A stretch of DNA of 49,800 nt from assembly GCA_025352085.1 (NCBI GenBank), contig JANXUA010000155.1:1-49800 (forward strand), given 5' to 3'. Positions 8,123 through 17,349 of the stretch are shown here, in pieces. The notes below the pieces were generated by a model. It was not told the origin of the DNA, did no database searches, and saw nothing but the letters and a program-made list of their open reading frames with translations. This stretch comes from Caulobacteraceae bacterium (GTDB lineage Bacteria > Pseudomonadota > Alphaproteobacteria > Caulobacterales > Caulobacteraceae). The translations under genes were made by a program, and so were the position numbers. Numbering within the stretch: the stretch's first letter is position 1; each line of letters opens with the position of its first letter.

Positions 8123-11074
8123 TCAGGCGAACGCCTGGGCGAGGAAGGTTTCGAGTTCCTTTTTGTGCCGGCTCATCAGGCCCGCCGCGGTCGAGGCCGA
8201 CGCCGGTCGACCAACATAGCGCGCGCGCTTGGCCTCAACTTTCAGCTTGGCCAGGGTCAGCTCCAGCCAAGGATCGACGAAGGTCCAGCCGCCCATGTTC
8301 TTCGGCTCTTCCTGGCACCACACCAGTTCGGCGTCCTTGAATCGCGCCAGTTCCGTCGACAACGATTTGATCGGCCACGGATAAAACTGCTCCAGGCGCA
8401 GCAGATAAACATCGTCGATGCCGCGCCGCTCGCGCTCTTCCAGAAGGTCGAAATAGACCTTGCCCGAGCACAGAACCACGCGCCGGATGCGGCTGTCGGT
8501 CTGCAGGCGAATCTCGGTGTGGCGACCCTGTTCGGCGTCGTCCCACAGCACCCGGTGGAAGGATGACCCTTCGGCCATTTCCGACAGGCTCGAGACCGCC
8601 TTCTTGTGCCGCAGCAGGGATTTGGGGGTCATCATGATCAAGGGTTTGCGGAACTCGCGCAGAACCTGACGGCGCAGGATGTGGAAATAATTGGCCGGCG
8701 TGGTGCAGTTGGCCACCTGCAGGTTGTCTTCGGCGCACAGCTGCAGGAAGCGCTCCAGCCGGGCCGATGAATGTTCCGGTCCCTGGCCCTCATAGCCGTG
8801 CGGCAGCAGCAGGGTCAGGCCCGACATGCGCAGCCATTTGCGCTCGCCCGAGGAGATGAACTGATCAATCACCACCTGGGCGCCATTGGCGAAGTCGCCG
8901 AACTGCCCCTCCCAAAGGGTCAGGGTGCTGGGGTCGGTGAGGGAAAAACCATACTCGAAACCCAGCACCGCCTCTTCCGACAGGGCCGAATCCAGACCTT
9001 CGAAGTGAGCCTGCCCCGGCGCGATATTCGAGAGAGGCGTGTAGTGCTGTTCCGTGGTCTGATCGATGAAGTCGCAGTGACGCTGCACGAAGGTTCCGCG
9101 CACGCTGTCCTGACCGGATAGGCGCACCGGCACGCCCTGATCGAGCAGGCTGGCGAAGGCGAGGTGCTCTCCCGTCGCCCAATCGATGTTTTCGCCGGTT
9201 TCGATCATCGTGCGGCGGCCGTCAATCACCCGAGCGACGGTCTTATGGATGTCGAAGCCCTCGGGGATACTGGTGAACTTGAGCCCCAGATCGCGCAGCT
9301 TCTGCAGCGGCACGGCGGTATCACCGCGACGGTCCTCGCCGTCGGGCAGGGCGAGGCCGGACCATTTTCCATCCAGCCAGTCGGCCTTGTCGGCCTGATA
9401 GGTCTTGCCGGCCTCAAATTCGGCGTCGAGGAAGGTCGAAAACTCCGCCACCCAGCCGTCGATCTCCGCGGGCGTGGCCACGCCTTCGTCGATCAGACGG
9501 CGGGCGTAGATTTCCCGCGTGGACGGCTGTTCCTTGATCTTCTTATACATCAAGGGCTGGGTCATCGTCGGATCGTCACCCTCGTTGTGACCAAAGCGGC
9601 GATAGCAGAACATATCGATAACCACGTCCTTGCCGAACTGCTGGCGATATTCGATGGCGACCTTGGCGGCGAAGGTCACCGCCTCGGGATCATCGCCATT
9701 GACGTGAAAGATCGGCGCCTCGACCATCAAGGCGACGTCGGACGGATAGGGACTGGTGCGGCTATAGCGCGGGCTGGTGGTGAAGCCGATCTGGTTGTTG
9801 ACGATAAAGTGAATCGCCCCGCCGGTGCGATAGCCGCGGATGCCCATCAGGTTGAAGCATTCGGCCACCACGCCCTGACCGGCGAACGCGGCGTCGCCGT
9901 GCATCAGCAGCGGCAAGACGTGGCCGCGCCCGGCCGAGGGGTTTTCGCGCAGGGCGAACGCCTGTTTCGCCCGCGCCTTGCCCAACACTACCGGATTGAC
10001 GATCTCCAGATGGCTGGGGTTGGCGGTGAGGGACAGATGCACTTCATTGCCGTCGAAGGTGCGGTCCGAGGACGCGCCCAGATGGTATTTCACATCGCCC
10101 GAACCCTCAATGTCCGACGGCAGGGACGAGCCGCCCTGAAATTCGTGAAAGATCACCTGATACGGTTTGGCCATCACCGCGGCGAGGACGTTCAGGCGCC
10201 CGCGATGGGGCATGCCCAGGACAATGTCTTTCACGCCAAGGGCGCCGCCGCGCTTGATGATCTGCTCCAGAGCCGGCACCGCCGACTCGCCGCCGTCAAG
10301 GCCAAAGCGCTTGGTGCCGGGGAAGCGCTTGTTGAGGAAGCGCTCGAAACCCTCGGTCTCGATCAGCTTCTTGAGGATGGCGATCTTGCCTTCCTTGGTG
10401 AAGCTGATTTCCTTGTCGCGGCCCTCGATGCGTCGCTGTAGCCACGCTTTTTCGGACGGCACGGAGATGTGCATGTACTGCACGCCGACATTGCCGCAGT
10501 AGGTGCGCCGCAGCAGCGCGAGGATCTCGCGCACCGTCGCACTTTCAAGCCCCAGCACATAGTCGAGAAAGATCGGCCGGTCGAAATCGTTCTCGGCGAA
10601 GCCGTAGGTGGCCGGATCGAGCTCGCTGGCGTCGCCCTCGGTCACCGCCAGACCAAGCGGATCCAGATTGGCCTTGAGGTGGCCGCGCATGCGGTAGGCG
10701 CGGATCATCATGATCGCGCGCAGGGAATCGAGGGTGCGCGCGCGCACCTCGTCGGGTCGGGCGGCGGGCGCGGCCTCGGCGATCCGGCTTTCCAGCTTGG
10801 CGTCCAGCGCCGGCCACACCCCATCGATGGCCGACATCCATTCGGGGCGGGGCGCGGTAAGCGGCGTCGGTGTCCAGGCCGGCGGGGCGACCGCGCGGCG
10901 CACGGCCTCGGCGTCATCGGACAGCGAAGCGAAAAAGGCCCGCCACGACGGCTCGACCGAAGCCGGATCGCTCGCCCACCGCGCCTGCAGGTCTTCGACG
11001 AAGTCCCCGTTCGCGCCGTAAAGAAACGACGTCTCGGCCAGAACCTCGTTCAGCCGCCCAGCATCATCAGCCAT
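8123..11074 (-). CDS. odhA: 2-Oxoglutarate dehydrogenase E1 component
   Basis: This 983-residue thiamine-diphosphate enzyme decarboxylates 2-oxoglutarate and succinylates the E2 lipoyl group. The short N-terminal E2-binding segment includes FLYGANGDFVEDL. The thiamine-binding core includes HGDAAFAGQGVVAECFN and IHFIVNNQIGF. The C-terminal transketolase-like domain includes LLPHGYEGQGPEHSSAR. I chose the ATG at 11074 (MADDAGRLNEVL) because AAGGCGAG lies at good spacing before it, whereas the longer frame has no family support. It is also called sucA. It is the first gene of the odhA-odhB group and diverges from the MFS gene at 11263. Confidence 0.96.
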   Translation of the reverse strand: MADDAGRLNEVLAETSFLYGANGDFVEDLQARWASDPASVEPSWRAFFASLSDDAEAVRRAVAPPAWTPTPLTAPRPEWMSAIDGVWPALDAKLESRIAEAAPAARPDEVRARTLDSLRAIMMIRAYRMRGHLKANLDPLGLAVTEGDASELDPATYGFAENDFDRPIFLDYVLGLESATVREILALLRRTYCGNVGVQYMHISVPSEKAWLQRRIEGRDKEISFTKEGKIAILKKLIETEGFERFLNKRFPGTKRFGLDGGESAVPALEQIIKRGGALGVKDIVLGMPHRGRLNVLAAVMAKPYQVIFHEFQGGSSLPSDIEGSGDVKYHLGASSDRTFDGNEVHLSLTANPSHLEIVNPVVLGKARAKQAFALRENPSAGRGHVLPLLMHGDAAFAGQGVVAECFNLMGIRGYRTGGAIHFIVNNQIGFTTSPRYSRTSPYPSDVALMVEAPIFHVNGDDPEAVTFAAKVAIEYRQQFGKDVVIDMFCYRRFGHNEGDDPTMTQPLMYKKIKEQPSTREIYARRLIDEGVATPAEIDGWVAEFSTFLDAEFEAGKTYQADKADWLDGKWSGLALPDGEDRRGDTAVPLQKLRDLGLKFTSIPEGFDIHKTVARVIDGRRTMIETGENIDWATGEHLAFASLLDQGVPVRLSGQDSVRGTFVQRHCDFIDQTTEQHYTPLSNIAPGQAHFEGLDSALSEEAVLGFEYGFSLTDPSTLTLWEGQFGDFANGAQVVIDQFISSGERKWLRMSGLTLLLPHGYEGQGPEHSSARLERFLQLCAEDNLQVANCTTPANYFHILRRQVLREFRKPLIMMTPKSLLRHKKAVSSLSEMAEGSSFHRVLWDDAEQGRHTEIRLQTDSRIRRVVLCSGKVYFDLLEERERRGIDDVYLLRLEQFYPWPIKSLSTELARFKDAELVWCQEEPKNMGGWTFVDPWLELTLAKLKVEAKRARYVGRPASASTAAGLMSRHKKELETFLAQAFA

Positions 11075-11116
11075 ATCAACTCGCCTTGCCCGACCGACAT
11101 CATGACGGGCGCGCCT

Positions 11117-11144
11117 TCTATAGTATTTGCACAATAGCTCAAAA
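11117..11144 (-). promoter_or_regulatory. Candidate promoter of odhA
   Basis: On the minus strand a TATAGA box (11117-11122) stands 43 bases before the odhA ATG. A TTTTGA box (11139-11144) lies 16 bases upstream of it. The -35 match is weak, so this is a plausible but unproven sigma-70-type promoter. Confidence 0.35.
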
Positions 11145-11262
11145 CCGGCGTCCCGTTGACCGTATATGGTGAGGAAAATGAGGCGGTGTGGGCATTTGTT
11201 GGGCGACGGGGTTCAGAATCACGGCGCCCACTGCTAGCCAGGGCGTCCGCTGGGACCCGCGC

Positions 11263-12420
11263 ATGGCCTATTTCGGCAACGAAACCGTCAATCGCCTGAA
11301 CCTGCACTACGCGATCCACGCCTTGGCCATCACCGGCGGCGGCGCGTTTTTCGGTGCTTTTCTGCTGCGCGCCGGGGTTTCAGCGCCCGGCGTACTCGCG
11401 GCGCTGGCCGCTATTCTCTTCGGGCGGTTCATGATCCGGCCGGCGGTTCTTGTTCTGGCCCAGCGATGGGGCCTGCGGCCGCTGGTCATCGCAGGCACGG
11501 TGATCAGCGCCCTGCAATACCCGCTTTTGGCCGAGGTGCATGGCGTGGGCGTAGCCCTTTTGGTTCTGTGCGCCGTCTCCAGTGCGGGCGACACGCTGTA
11601 TTGGACATCCTATCACGCCTATTTCGCCGCCCTGGGCGATGACGAACATCGCGGTCATCAGATCGGCGCGCGCGAGGCGATCGCGGCGGTCGTCGGCATT
11701 GTAGGGCCCCTGGCCGCGGGCTGGGGGCTGACCCAATTGGGGGCACGGATCACTTTTGGCGCGACCGCCGCCGTCCTGGTCGCGGCGACCCTGCCGATCC
11801 TGCGCACGCCCAACGTCACCATCGCCCAGACCGCGCCGGGCGCCTTTCGCGCATCGCTGAAGGGCGTGGTGCTGTTCGCCCTCGATGGTTGGATCGCCGC
11901 CGGGATTTTCTATGTGTGGCAGATCACCCTTTTCGTCACCCTGGGCGAAAACTTCACCGCCTTTGGCGGGGCCATGGCTTTGTCAGCCCTGGTTGGCGCG
12001 ATTCTGGGACTGTTATTGGGCCGCTCGATCGACCAGGGTCACGGCCGCAGGGCGGTGAGGTGGGCGGTGAGCGCCCTTGTCGCGGTGATCGTCTTGCGGG
12101 CCGGCAGCTACGGAAATCCGGTTCTGGCCGTTGCGGCCAACGCCGCCGGCGCCCTGGTGACGGCCCTCTATATCCCGACCCTGATGACCGCCGTCTACCA
12201 CCAGGCCAAGGGTTCGCCATGCGCCCTGCGCTTTCATATGGCCACCGAAGGCGGCTGGGACGCGGGCTGCGCGGGCGGTTGCCTGACCGCCGCGGCTCTG
12301 ATCTGGGCCGGCGCGCCCTTGTGGTTGGGAATATTGCCGGCGCTGTTGGGCGCGGGCGCGATGGCGGTGCTGCTGGGCCGCTACTACGGGGGACAGACGG
12401 CGACGGACACCCTGGTTTAG
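11263..12420 (+). CDS. MFS-type membrane transporter
   Basis: This protein of about 385 residues has roughly 12 hydrophobic helices and a loop [14 protein letters not shown] between the halves, consistent with the major facilitator superfamily. The substrate cannot be told from sequence. The start ATG at 11263 ([14 protein letters not shown]) is preferred because the preceding in-frame stretch looks non-coding and is not hydrophobic. The gene lies on the plus strand inside the minus-strand odh/suc block. Its TAG stop overlaps the TAA stop of sucD in the shared bases TTAG. Confidence 0.75.
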   Translation: MAYFGNETVNRLNLHYAIHALAITGGGAFFGAFLLRAGVSAPGVLAALAAILFGRFMIRPAVLVLAQRWGLRPLVIAGTVISALQYPLLAEVHGVGVALLVLCAVSSAGDTLYWTSYHAYFAALGDDEHRGHQIGAREAIAAVVGIVGPLAAGWGLTQLGARITFGATAAVLVAATLPILRTPNVTIAQTAPGAFRASLKGVVLFALDGWIAAGIFYVWQITLFVTLGENFTAFGGAMALSALVGAILGLLLGRSIDQGHGRRAVRWAVSALVAVIVLRAGSYGNPVLAVAANAAGALVTALYIPTLMTAVYHQAKGSPCALRFHMATEGGWDAGCAGGCLTAAALIWAGAPLWLGILPALLGAGAMAVLLGRYYGGQTATDTLV

Positions 12421-13292
12421 CCTTTGAGCAATTCCACCAGAGTCTGCCCCAGCGCGGCGGGGGATGGCGACACCTTGATGCCGGCCGCCTCCATCGCCGC
12501 GATCTTGTCTTCGGCGCCGCCCTTGCCGCCGGCGATGATGGCGCCGGCGTGACCCATGCGCCGCCCGGGAGGGGCGGTGCGGCCGGCGATGAAGCCGACC
12601 ATCGGCTTTTTGACCTTCGACGCCTTGATGAAGGCGGCGGCGTCTTCCTCAGCCGAGCCGCCGATCTCGCCGATCATGATGATCGAGTGGGTGGCCGGAT
12701 CGGCGAGGAACATCTCCAGGATGTCAATGAATTCGGTGCCCTTGACCGGATCGCCGCCGATGCCGACCGCCGTGGTTTGGCCCAGGCCCACCTGGCTGGT
12801 CTGGAACACCGCTTCATAGGTCAAGGTGCCCGAGCGCGACACCACGCCGACCGAACCATCGCGGAAGATGTTGCCGGGCATAATGCCGATCTTGCATTGG
12901 TTCGGGGTGAGCACGCCGGGGCAGTTGGGTCCGATCAGGCGCGATTTGGAGCCCTGCAGGGCGCGTTTCACCGCGATCATGTCCATCACCGGAATGCCCT
13001 CGGTAATGCAGACGATCAGGGGGATTTCGGCGTCGATCGCTTCCAGGATGGCGTCGGCGGCGAAGGGCGGCGGGACATAGATCACCGAGGCGTCCGGATG
13101 GGTGGCGGCGGCCGCCTCGCCGACCGTGTCGAACACCGGCAGGCCGACGTGGATGGTCCCGCCCTTGCCCGGCGACACGCCTCCGACCATCGCCGTGCCG
13201 TAGGCGATGGCCTGTTCGGTGTGGAAGGTGCCTTGGGCGCCGGTGACGCCCTGGCAGATCACGCGGGTCTGTTTGCCGATCAGGATGGACAT
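12417..13292 (-). CDS. sucD: Succinyl-CoA synthetase alpha subunit
   Basis: This 291-residue subunit of succinate-CoA ligase carries the catalytic phosphohistidine H248 in [10 protein letters not shown]. The N-terminal CoA-binding Rossmann fold shows [14 protein letters not shown], and [10 protein letters not shown] is also present. With SucC it makes ATP or GTP from succinyl-CoA in the TCA cycle. It lies 67 bases downstream of sucC in one operon. Its stop overlaps that of the convergent MFS gene by 4 bases, which leaves no room for a conventional terminator between them. Confidence 0.96.
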   Translation of the reverse strand: MSILIGKQTRVICQGVTGAQGTFHTEQAIAYGTAMVGGVSPGKGGTIHVGLPVFDTVGEAAAATHPDASVIYVPPPFAADAILEAIDAEIPLIVCITEGIPVMDMIAVKRALQGSKSRLIGPNCPGVLTPNQCKIGIMPGNIFRDGSVGVVSRSGTLTYEAVFQTSQVGLGQTTAVGIGGDPVKGTEFIDILEMFLADPATHSIIMIGEIGGSAEEDAAAFIKASKVKKPMVGFIAGRTAPPGRRMGHAGAIIAGGKGGAEDKIAAMEAAGIKVSPSPAALGQTLVELLKG

Positions 13293-13359
13293 GGGTTTTC
13301 GTTTCTTGAGGGGAGCGGTTGAAAGGTGAAGGCCGGCCCGGCCGGTGGAGCCGGACGCG

Positions 13360-14526
13360 TCAGGCGGCGCGGACCGCCTTTACGATCTTTTGTGCGCCGT
13401 CGGACAGGTCGTTGGCGGCGATGACGTTGAGACCGCTTTCGTTGATGATTTTCTTGCCGAGTTCGACATTGGTGCCTTCGAGACGGACCACCAACGGGAC
13501 CTTCAGGCCCATTTCCTTCACCGCCGCGACCACGCCCTCGGCGATGATGTCGCAGCGCATGATGCCGCCGAAAATATTGACCAAAATCCCCTTCACACTG
13601 GGGTCGGCGGTGATGATCTTGAACGCCGCGGTGACCTTTTCCTTCGAAGCGCCGCCGCCGACGTCGAGGAAGTTGGCGGGCTCCGCGCCATAGAGCTTGA
13701 TGATGTCCATGGTCGCCATGGCCAGACCCGCGCCATTAACCATGCAGCCGATTTCACCGTCCAGCGCGATGTAGGAAAGGTCGTGCTTGGAGGCCTCGAT
13801 TTCCTTGGCGTCTTCCTCGCTCTCGTCGCGCAGGGCGGCGAGATCCGGATGGCGATAAAGGGCGCTGTCGTCGAACGACACCTTGGCGTCGAGCACCACC
13901 AGCATGCCGTCGTTGGTCACGATCAGCGGGTTAACCTCCAGCAGGCTCATGTCGGTCTGGGTGAAGGCCTTGTAGAGCGCCGGCAACAGCGTGCGCAGCT
14001 GCTTGGCCTGCTCGCCCTTCAGGCCCAAGGTTTTGGCCAGGGTCTGGGCGTGGTGCGGCCAGGGGCCGGTGGCCGGATCGATGGAGAAGGTGATGATCTT
14101 TTCGGGCGTGGCGTGGGCCACTTCCTCGATATCCATGCCCCCCTCGGTCGAGGCGACCACGGCGACGCGGCTGGTTTCACGGTCGACCAGCAGCGACAGA
14201 TAGAGTTCCTTGGCGATGGCCGCGCCTTCTTCGATGTACAGCCGACGCACCTCGCGGCCCTTGGGACCGGTCTGGTGGGTGACCAGCGTCATCCCGAGCA
14301 TCCGCGTCGCCTCGGATTTCAGGTCGTCCATCGATTTGACGACCTTGACGCCGCCGCCCTTGCCACGACCGCCGGCGTGAATCTGCGATTTGACCACCCA
14401 CACCGATCCGCCAAGGCTTTCCGCGGCCGCGACCGCTTCGGCGACGGTAAAAGCCGCGCCGCCGCGCGGAACCGGAACGCCGAACTTCGCGAGGACGGCT
14501 TTGGCTTGGTGTTCGTGGATGTTCAT
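13360..14526 (-). CDS. sucC: Succinyl-CoA synthetase beta subunit
   Basis: This 388-residue subunit has an N-terminal ATP-grasp domain (begins [16 protein letters not shown], with [14 protein letters not shown]) and a C-terminal CoA-ligase domain ([17 protein letters not shown]). It binds nucleotide and succinate. The ATG at 14526 matches the conserved family start. The mRNA just upstream is pyrimidine-rich (ACCTCCC) and has no Shine-Dalgarno-like purine run. sucD follows in the same operon. mdh, a common upstream neighbour in this class, is not adjacent here. Confidence 0.96.
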   Translation of the reverse strand: MNIHEHQAKAVLAKFGVPVPRGGAAFTVAEAVAAAESLGGSVWVVKSQIHAGGRGKGGGVKVVKSMDDLKSEATRMLGMTLVTHQTGPKGREVRRLYIEEGAAIAKELYLSLLVDRETSRVAVVASTEGGMDIEEVAHATPEKIITFSIDPATGPWPHHAQTLAKTLGLKGEQAKQLRTLLPALYKAFTQTDMSLLEVNPLIVTNDGMLVVLDAKVSFDDSALYRHPDLAALRDESEEDAKEIEASKHDLSYIALDGEIGCMVNGAGLAMATMDIIKLYGAEPANFLDVGGGASKEKVTAAFKIITADPSVKGILVNIFGGIMRCDIIAEGVVAAVKEMGLKVPLVVRLEGTNVELGKKIINESGLNVIAANDLSDGAQKIVKAVRAA

Positions 14527-14559
14527 GGGAGGTCCGCGTCGGGGAGGGGGAGCTGGGCG

Positions 14560-14588
14560 GTTATAGGGAGCGATGTTGCACCGCGCAA
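14560..14588 (-). promoter_or_regulatory. Candidate promoter of sucCD
   Basis: On the minus strand a TTGCGC box (14583-14588) and a TATAAC box (14560-14565) are separated by exactly 17 bases. The expected transcription start would lie about 27 bases before the sucC ATG. This is the best sigma-70-like match in the block. Confidence 0.55.
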
Positions 14589-14739
14589 CCGAACCGAGCG
14601 TACCCTTGGGATGCGACAATATCGCGCGGATTTCCCGAGCTCATCGCCACATTTACGCCGTCGCGAATTTGGAAAGATGCTCGCACGACCTTCAATCGAA
14701 ATCTCGATTCGAAAGGCGGGGGGTTAGTAGGGGGTAACG

Positions 14740-15192
14740 ATGAGCGTTCGACATCTTCTCTTTGCCTGCCGGCGCCTGACGCCGTTGGCTCTGGCGGGTC
14801 TGCTGGCGTCCTGCGCCTCGGAACCGCCGAGCGAAGCCTACCGCGCGCCCTATCGTCAGCCCTACCGCGAGCCGCCCCGCGTCGCCTGGCGACCAAGTGT
14901 GGAAAGAGAGACCGGCATAGCCCAGGAGTCCATCGGCAATTACGACACCCACATGGAGGCCGAGATCGCCTCGGCGCGCTATGCCTCCGTCGGCGGCGCG
15001 GTCGTCGACGCGGTCTACGAGGGCGGACGCCGGCAGTGGCGCGTGCAGGTCATCGGCCGTATCGGCGAGAGCACGCAGTCCCTTCACCGCCGCATTGCCG
15101 AAAACCCGCCCGTGTACAGAATGGCGTCCAGCACGCGATCATCCCCCAGCCACGCCGTCGTGCATCACCGACATCGGACGCACACGTCCTAG
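14740..15192 (+). CDS. Putative lipoprotein of unknown function
   Basis: I do not recognise this 150-residue protein. It has a signal peptide with a lipobox (LLASC, C25), then a Tyr/Pro/Arg-rich stretch with repeats of the kind PYRQPYREPP. A middle segment (ESIGNYDTHMEAEIASARYASVG) may be the folded part, and the C-terminus is rich in His, Ser and Arg. It is probably anchored in the outer membrane after lipidation. A GGGGGT run stands before the ATG at 14740. Its stop lies 3 bases from the stop of the convergent TetR gene. Confidence 0.6.
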   Translation: MSVRHLLFACRRLTPLALAGLLASCASEPPSEAYRAPYRQPYREPPRVAWRPSVERETGIAQESIGNYDTHMEAEIASARYASVGGAVVDAVYEGGRRQWRVQVIGRIGESTQSLHRRIAENPPVYRMASSTRSSPSHAVVHHRHRTHTS

Positions 15193-15195
15193 GGT

Positions 15196-15852
15196 CTACT
15201 CGCCGACTCCGTACCGCGCCATGAACATCGCCACGGCGCCGGCAACCTGGTAAGCGATAACCTTGCGCGTCGGACGAGCCGTGACGTTCAGAACGCGCGG
15301 CAGATGTTGCTGTCCGCGGCACAGCGAGAAGAATTGCGCGGCGGCGAGGGCGCAGTCTTGAGGGTTGATCTGGCCGCGCGCCTTCGCGCCCTCGATGTAG
15401 GCCTGCAGATGGTCCAGCCCGACGGCGGGACCCGCCTCATAGAAGATCCGCGCCAGTTCGGGCGTGCGGCCCGCCTCGGCGACGACGATCTGGAAGGTCC
15501 GCACCGCACGATCCGACATCAGCTGGGTGACATAGCCTTCGCCGAACCGGGTCAGCACCTCGGCCACGGGAAGATCTTCGGAGAAATCGAACAGACCGGC
15601 GGCGAAGAGCGTGCAGACGCCGCGGATATGCGCCTCGAACAGGGCCTCCTTGCTGGAAAAATAGTTGTACAGCGTGCCCTTTGAGCCGCCCAGGCGCGCG
15701 GCGATCGTCGACATCGACGCCGCTTCATAGCCCAGCTCGTTAAACACCTCGCGCGCAACGGCCAGGATGGCTTCGCGACGTTGGTCCTGCCGATTGGCCG
15801 CCCCAGACCGAACTAGGGGCGGCTTGTGGGTTGACAAGGCGCGGATCTCCAT
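15196..15852 (-). CDS. TetR/AcrR-family repressor of the adjacent efflux operon
   Basis: This 218-residue regulator has an N-terminal helix-turn-helix, with AILAVAREVFNELGYEAASM then IAARLGGSKGTLYNYFSSKE, and a C-terminal ligand domain of the TetR_C (AefR-like) kind. It is divergent from the outer-membrane factor gene, and a perfect 19-bp palindrome lies in the 54-base gap. The natural inference is that it represses the efflux operon and itself until a toxic ligand binds. The ATG at 15852 is used; a shorter protein is possible because this start lies very close to a candidate -10 box. Confidence 0.85.
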   Translation of the reverse strand: MEIRALSTHKPPLVRSGAANRQDQRREAILAVAREVFNELGYEAASMSTIAARLGGSKGTLYNYFSSKEALFEAHIRGVCTLFAAGLFDFSEDLPVAEVLTRFGEGYVTQLMSDRAVRTFQIVVAEAGRTPELARIFYEAGPAVGLDHLQAYIEGAKARGQINPQDCALAAAQFFSLCRGQQHLPRVLNVTARPTRKVIAYQVAGAVAMFMARYGVGE

Positions 15853-15864
15853 GAATTAGAGTTA

Positions 15865-15883
15865 TGACCGTACGGTACGGTCA
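15865..15883. promoter_or_regulatory. Perfect palindromic operator, probable TetR binding site
   Basis: TGACCGTACGGTACGGTCA consists of two 9-base half-sites that are exact reverse complements around one central base. It lies between the divergent tetR and efflux genes. On the minus strand it overlaps a TTGACC / 18 bases / TCTAAT pair that resembles a promoter. Site and position fit autoregulation by the adjacent repressor. Confidence 0.75.
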
Positions 15884-15906
15884 ATTTTTTGCACGTGACG
15901 CCTTCC

Positions 15907-17334
15907 ATGTCCAGACCATTTTTGCGCGGCGCGAGCCTAATTTCGGTGATCGGCCTGATAGCCGGATGCGCCGCCCTGCCGGCCGGCGGGCCGCCCAAGA
16001 CCTTGGCGTCGGCGGCCTCCGTGACCTCACGCCGCAGCCTCGCGGCGCCGGCGCGGGCCTGGCCGGGCGATGGCTGGTGGCGCGCTTATGACGATGCGCA
16101 GCTTGACGGGCTGGTCGACGAGGCCCTGGCCAGATCGCCGGACGTGGCCCAGGCGCGCGCCCGGCTTGACAAGGCGAACGCGGTGGCCGGCCAGGCCCGA
16201 GCCGCGCTCGTCCCGGCGCTCGAAGGCCGCGCGAACGCGAGCGAAAACAAGCAAAGTTACAATTTCGGCATTCCGCCGCTCTTTGTGCCCAAGGGCTATA
16301 ACGACGCCGGGACGGTGACCCTGAACCTCAGTTATCAGCTGGATCTGTGGGGCGAAAACCGCGCCGCCTTGGCCGCCGCCACCTCGGACGCCCGCGCCGC
16401 GCAGGCCGACGCCGCCGAGGCGCAGCTGGCCCTCTCGACCTCGGTCGCGGCGGCCTACGCCGATCTCGAACGGTTGTGGGCCGAGCGCGAGGTCGCGCAG
16501 CGCGCGGTGCAGTCGCGCAGCGAAACCCTCGATCTGGTCAGCCGCCGGGTGGCCAATGGCCTCGACACTCAAGGGGAGCTAGGCCAGGCGCGGTCCGGTC
16601 AGGCCTCGGCGCGCGCGGACCTTGCCGCCATCGACGAGGAGGTCGCGCTTGACCGCAATCAGATTGCCGCCTTGCTTGGCGCTGGTCCGGATCGAGGCTT
16701 GGCGATTGTCACGCCGGTGGCGGCGACCCTGACGCCATTCGGTCTGCCCGCCCGTCTGGCGATCGACCTCGTCGGACGCCGCCCAGACCTCACCGCCGCG
16801 CGTTGGCGGGCGCAATCGGCGGCCAAGCGCATCCACCAGGCCCAGGCCAAGTTCTATCCGAACGTCAATCTGGCCGCCTATATCGGCTATCAGTCGTTCG
16901 GCCTCGCCAACCTGTTCGCCTCCGGATCGGGCATTGGCCAGAGCGGTCCGGCGGTGACCCTTCCGATCTTCGAGGGCGGACGCCTGCGGGCGGGCTTGCG
17001 CGGCGCCCGCGCCGACTATGACGAGGCCGTCGCGGTCTATGACAAGACCCTCGTCCAGGCCGTCCGCGAGGTGGCCGACGCCGCCGCCAGCGAACGCGCC
17101 CTCACGGTTCGGCTCAAGGAAAGCGGCGATGCGCTGACCGCAAGCGAGGACGCCTATCGGATCGCCCGCCTGCGCTACGACGGCGGCCTGGCCAATTATC
17201 AGGCCGTGCTCCTCGCCGAGGACGCCGTCCTGCAGGATCGCCGCGCGGTCGCTGATCTGCGCGCCCGCGCCCTCACCCTCGATATCCAGCTCGTCCGCGC
17301 CCTCGGCGGCGGGTTCGACGTGACGCCCCAATAG
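15907..17334 (+). CDS. Outer-membrane efflux lipoprotein (NodT/OprM family)
   Basis: This 475-residue protein is the outer-membrane channel of a tripartite exporter. A signal peptide with lipobox LIAGC (C21) is followed by two repeated OEP-type helical hairpin regions, seen as long Ala/Gln/Arg-rich heptad-like stretches. Conserved family segments such as SYQLDLWGENRA, GRRPDLTAARW and FYPNVNLAAYIG are present. The ATG at 15907 places the signal peptide correctly; the TTG at 15889 is in frame but less likely. It is the first gene of the operon and is followed after 15 bases by the adaptor gene. The TetR operator lies directly upstream. Confidence 0.9.
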   Translation: MSRPFLRGASLISVIGLIAGCAALPAGGPPKTLASAASVTSRRSLAAPARAWPGDGWWRAYDDAQLDGLVDEALARSPDVAQARARLDKANAVAGQARAALVPALEGRANASENKQSYNFGIPPLFVPKGYNDAGTVTLNLSYQLDLWGENRAALAAATSDARAAQADAAEAQLALSTSVAAAYADLERLWAEREVAQRAVQSRSETLDLVSRRVANGLDTQGELGQARSGQASARADLAAIDEEVALDRNQIAALLGAGPDRGLAIVTPVAATLTPFGLPARLAIDLVGRRPDLTAARWRAQSAAKRIHQAQAKFYPNVNLAAYIGYQSFGLANLFASGSGIGQSGPAVTLPIFEGGRLRAGLRGARADYDEAVAVYDKTLVQAVREVADAAASERALTVRLKESGDALTASEDAYRIARLRYDGGLANYQAVLLAEDAVLQDRRAVADLRARALTLDIQLVRALGGGFDVTPQ

Positions 17335-17349
17335 ACTGGTCGAACACCC

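Noticed and set aside
9164-10441. 425-codon open frame antisense to odhA
   Set aside because: Antisense to a well-supported gene with no ribosome binding site or domain.
11156-11184. TTGACC followed by a possible -10 before the MFS gene at 11263
   Set aside because: No acceptable -10 box at 16-18 bases spacing (TGAGGC).
13345-14727. 460-codon open frame antisense to sucC
   Set aside because: Antisense shadow; sucC is certain and this frame has no domain.
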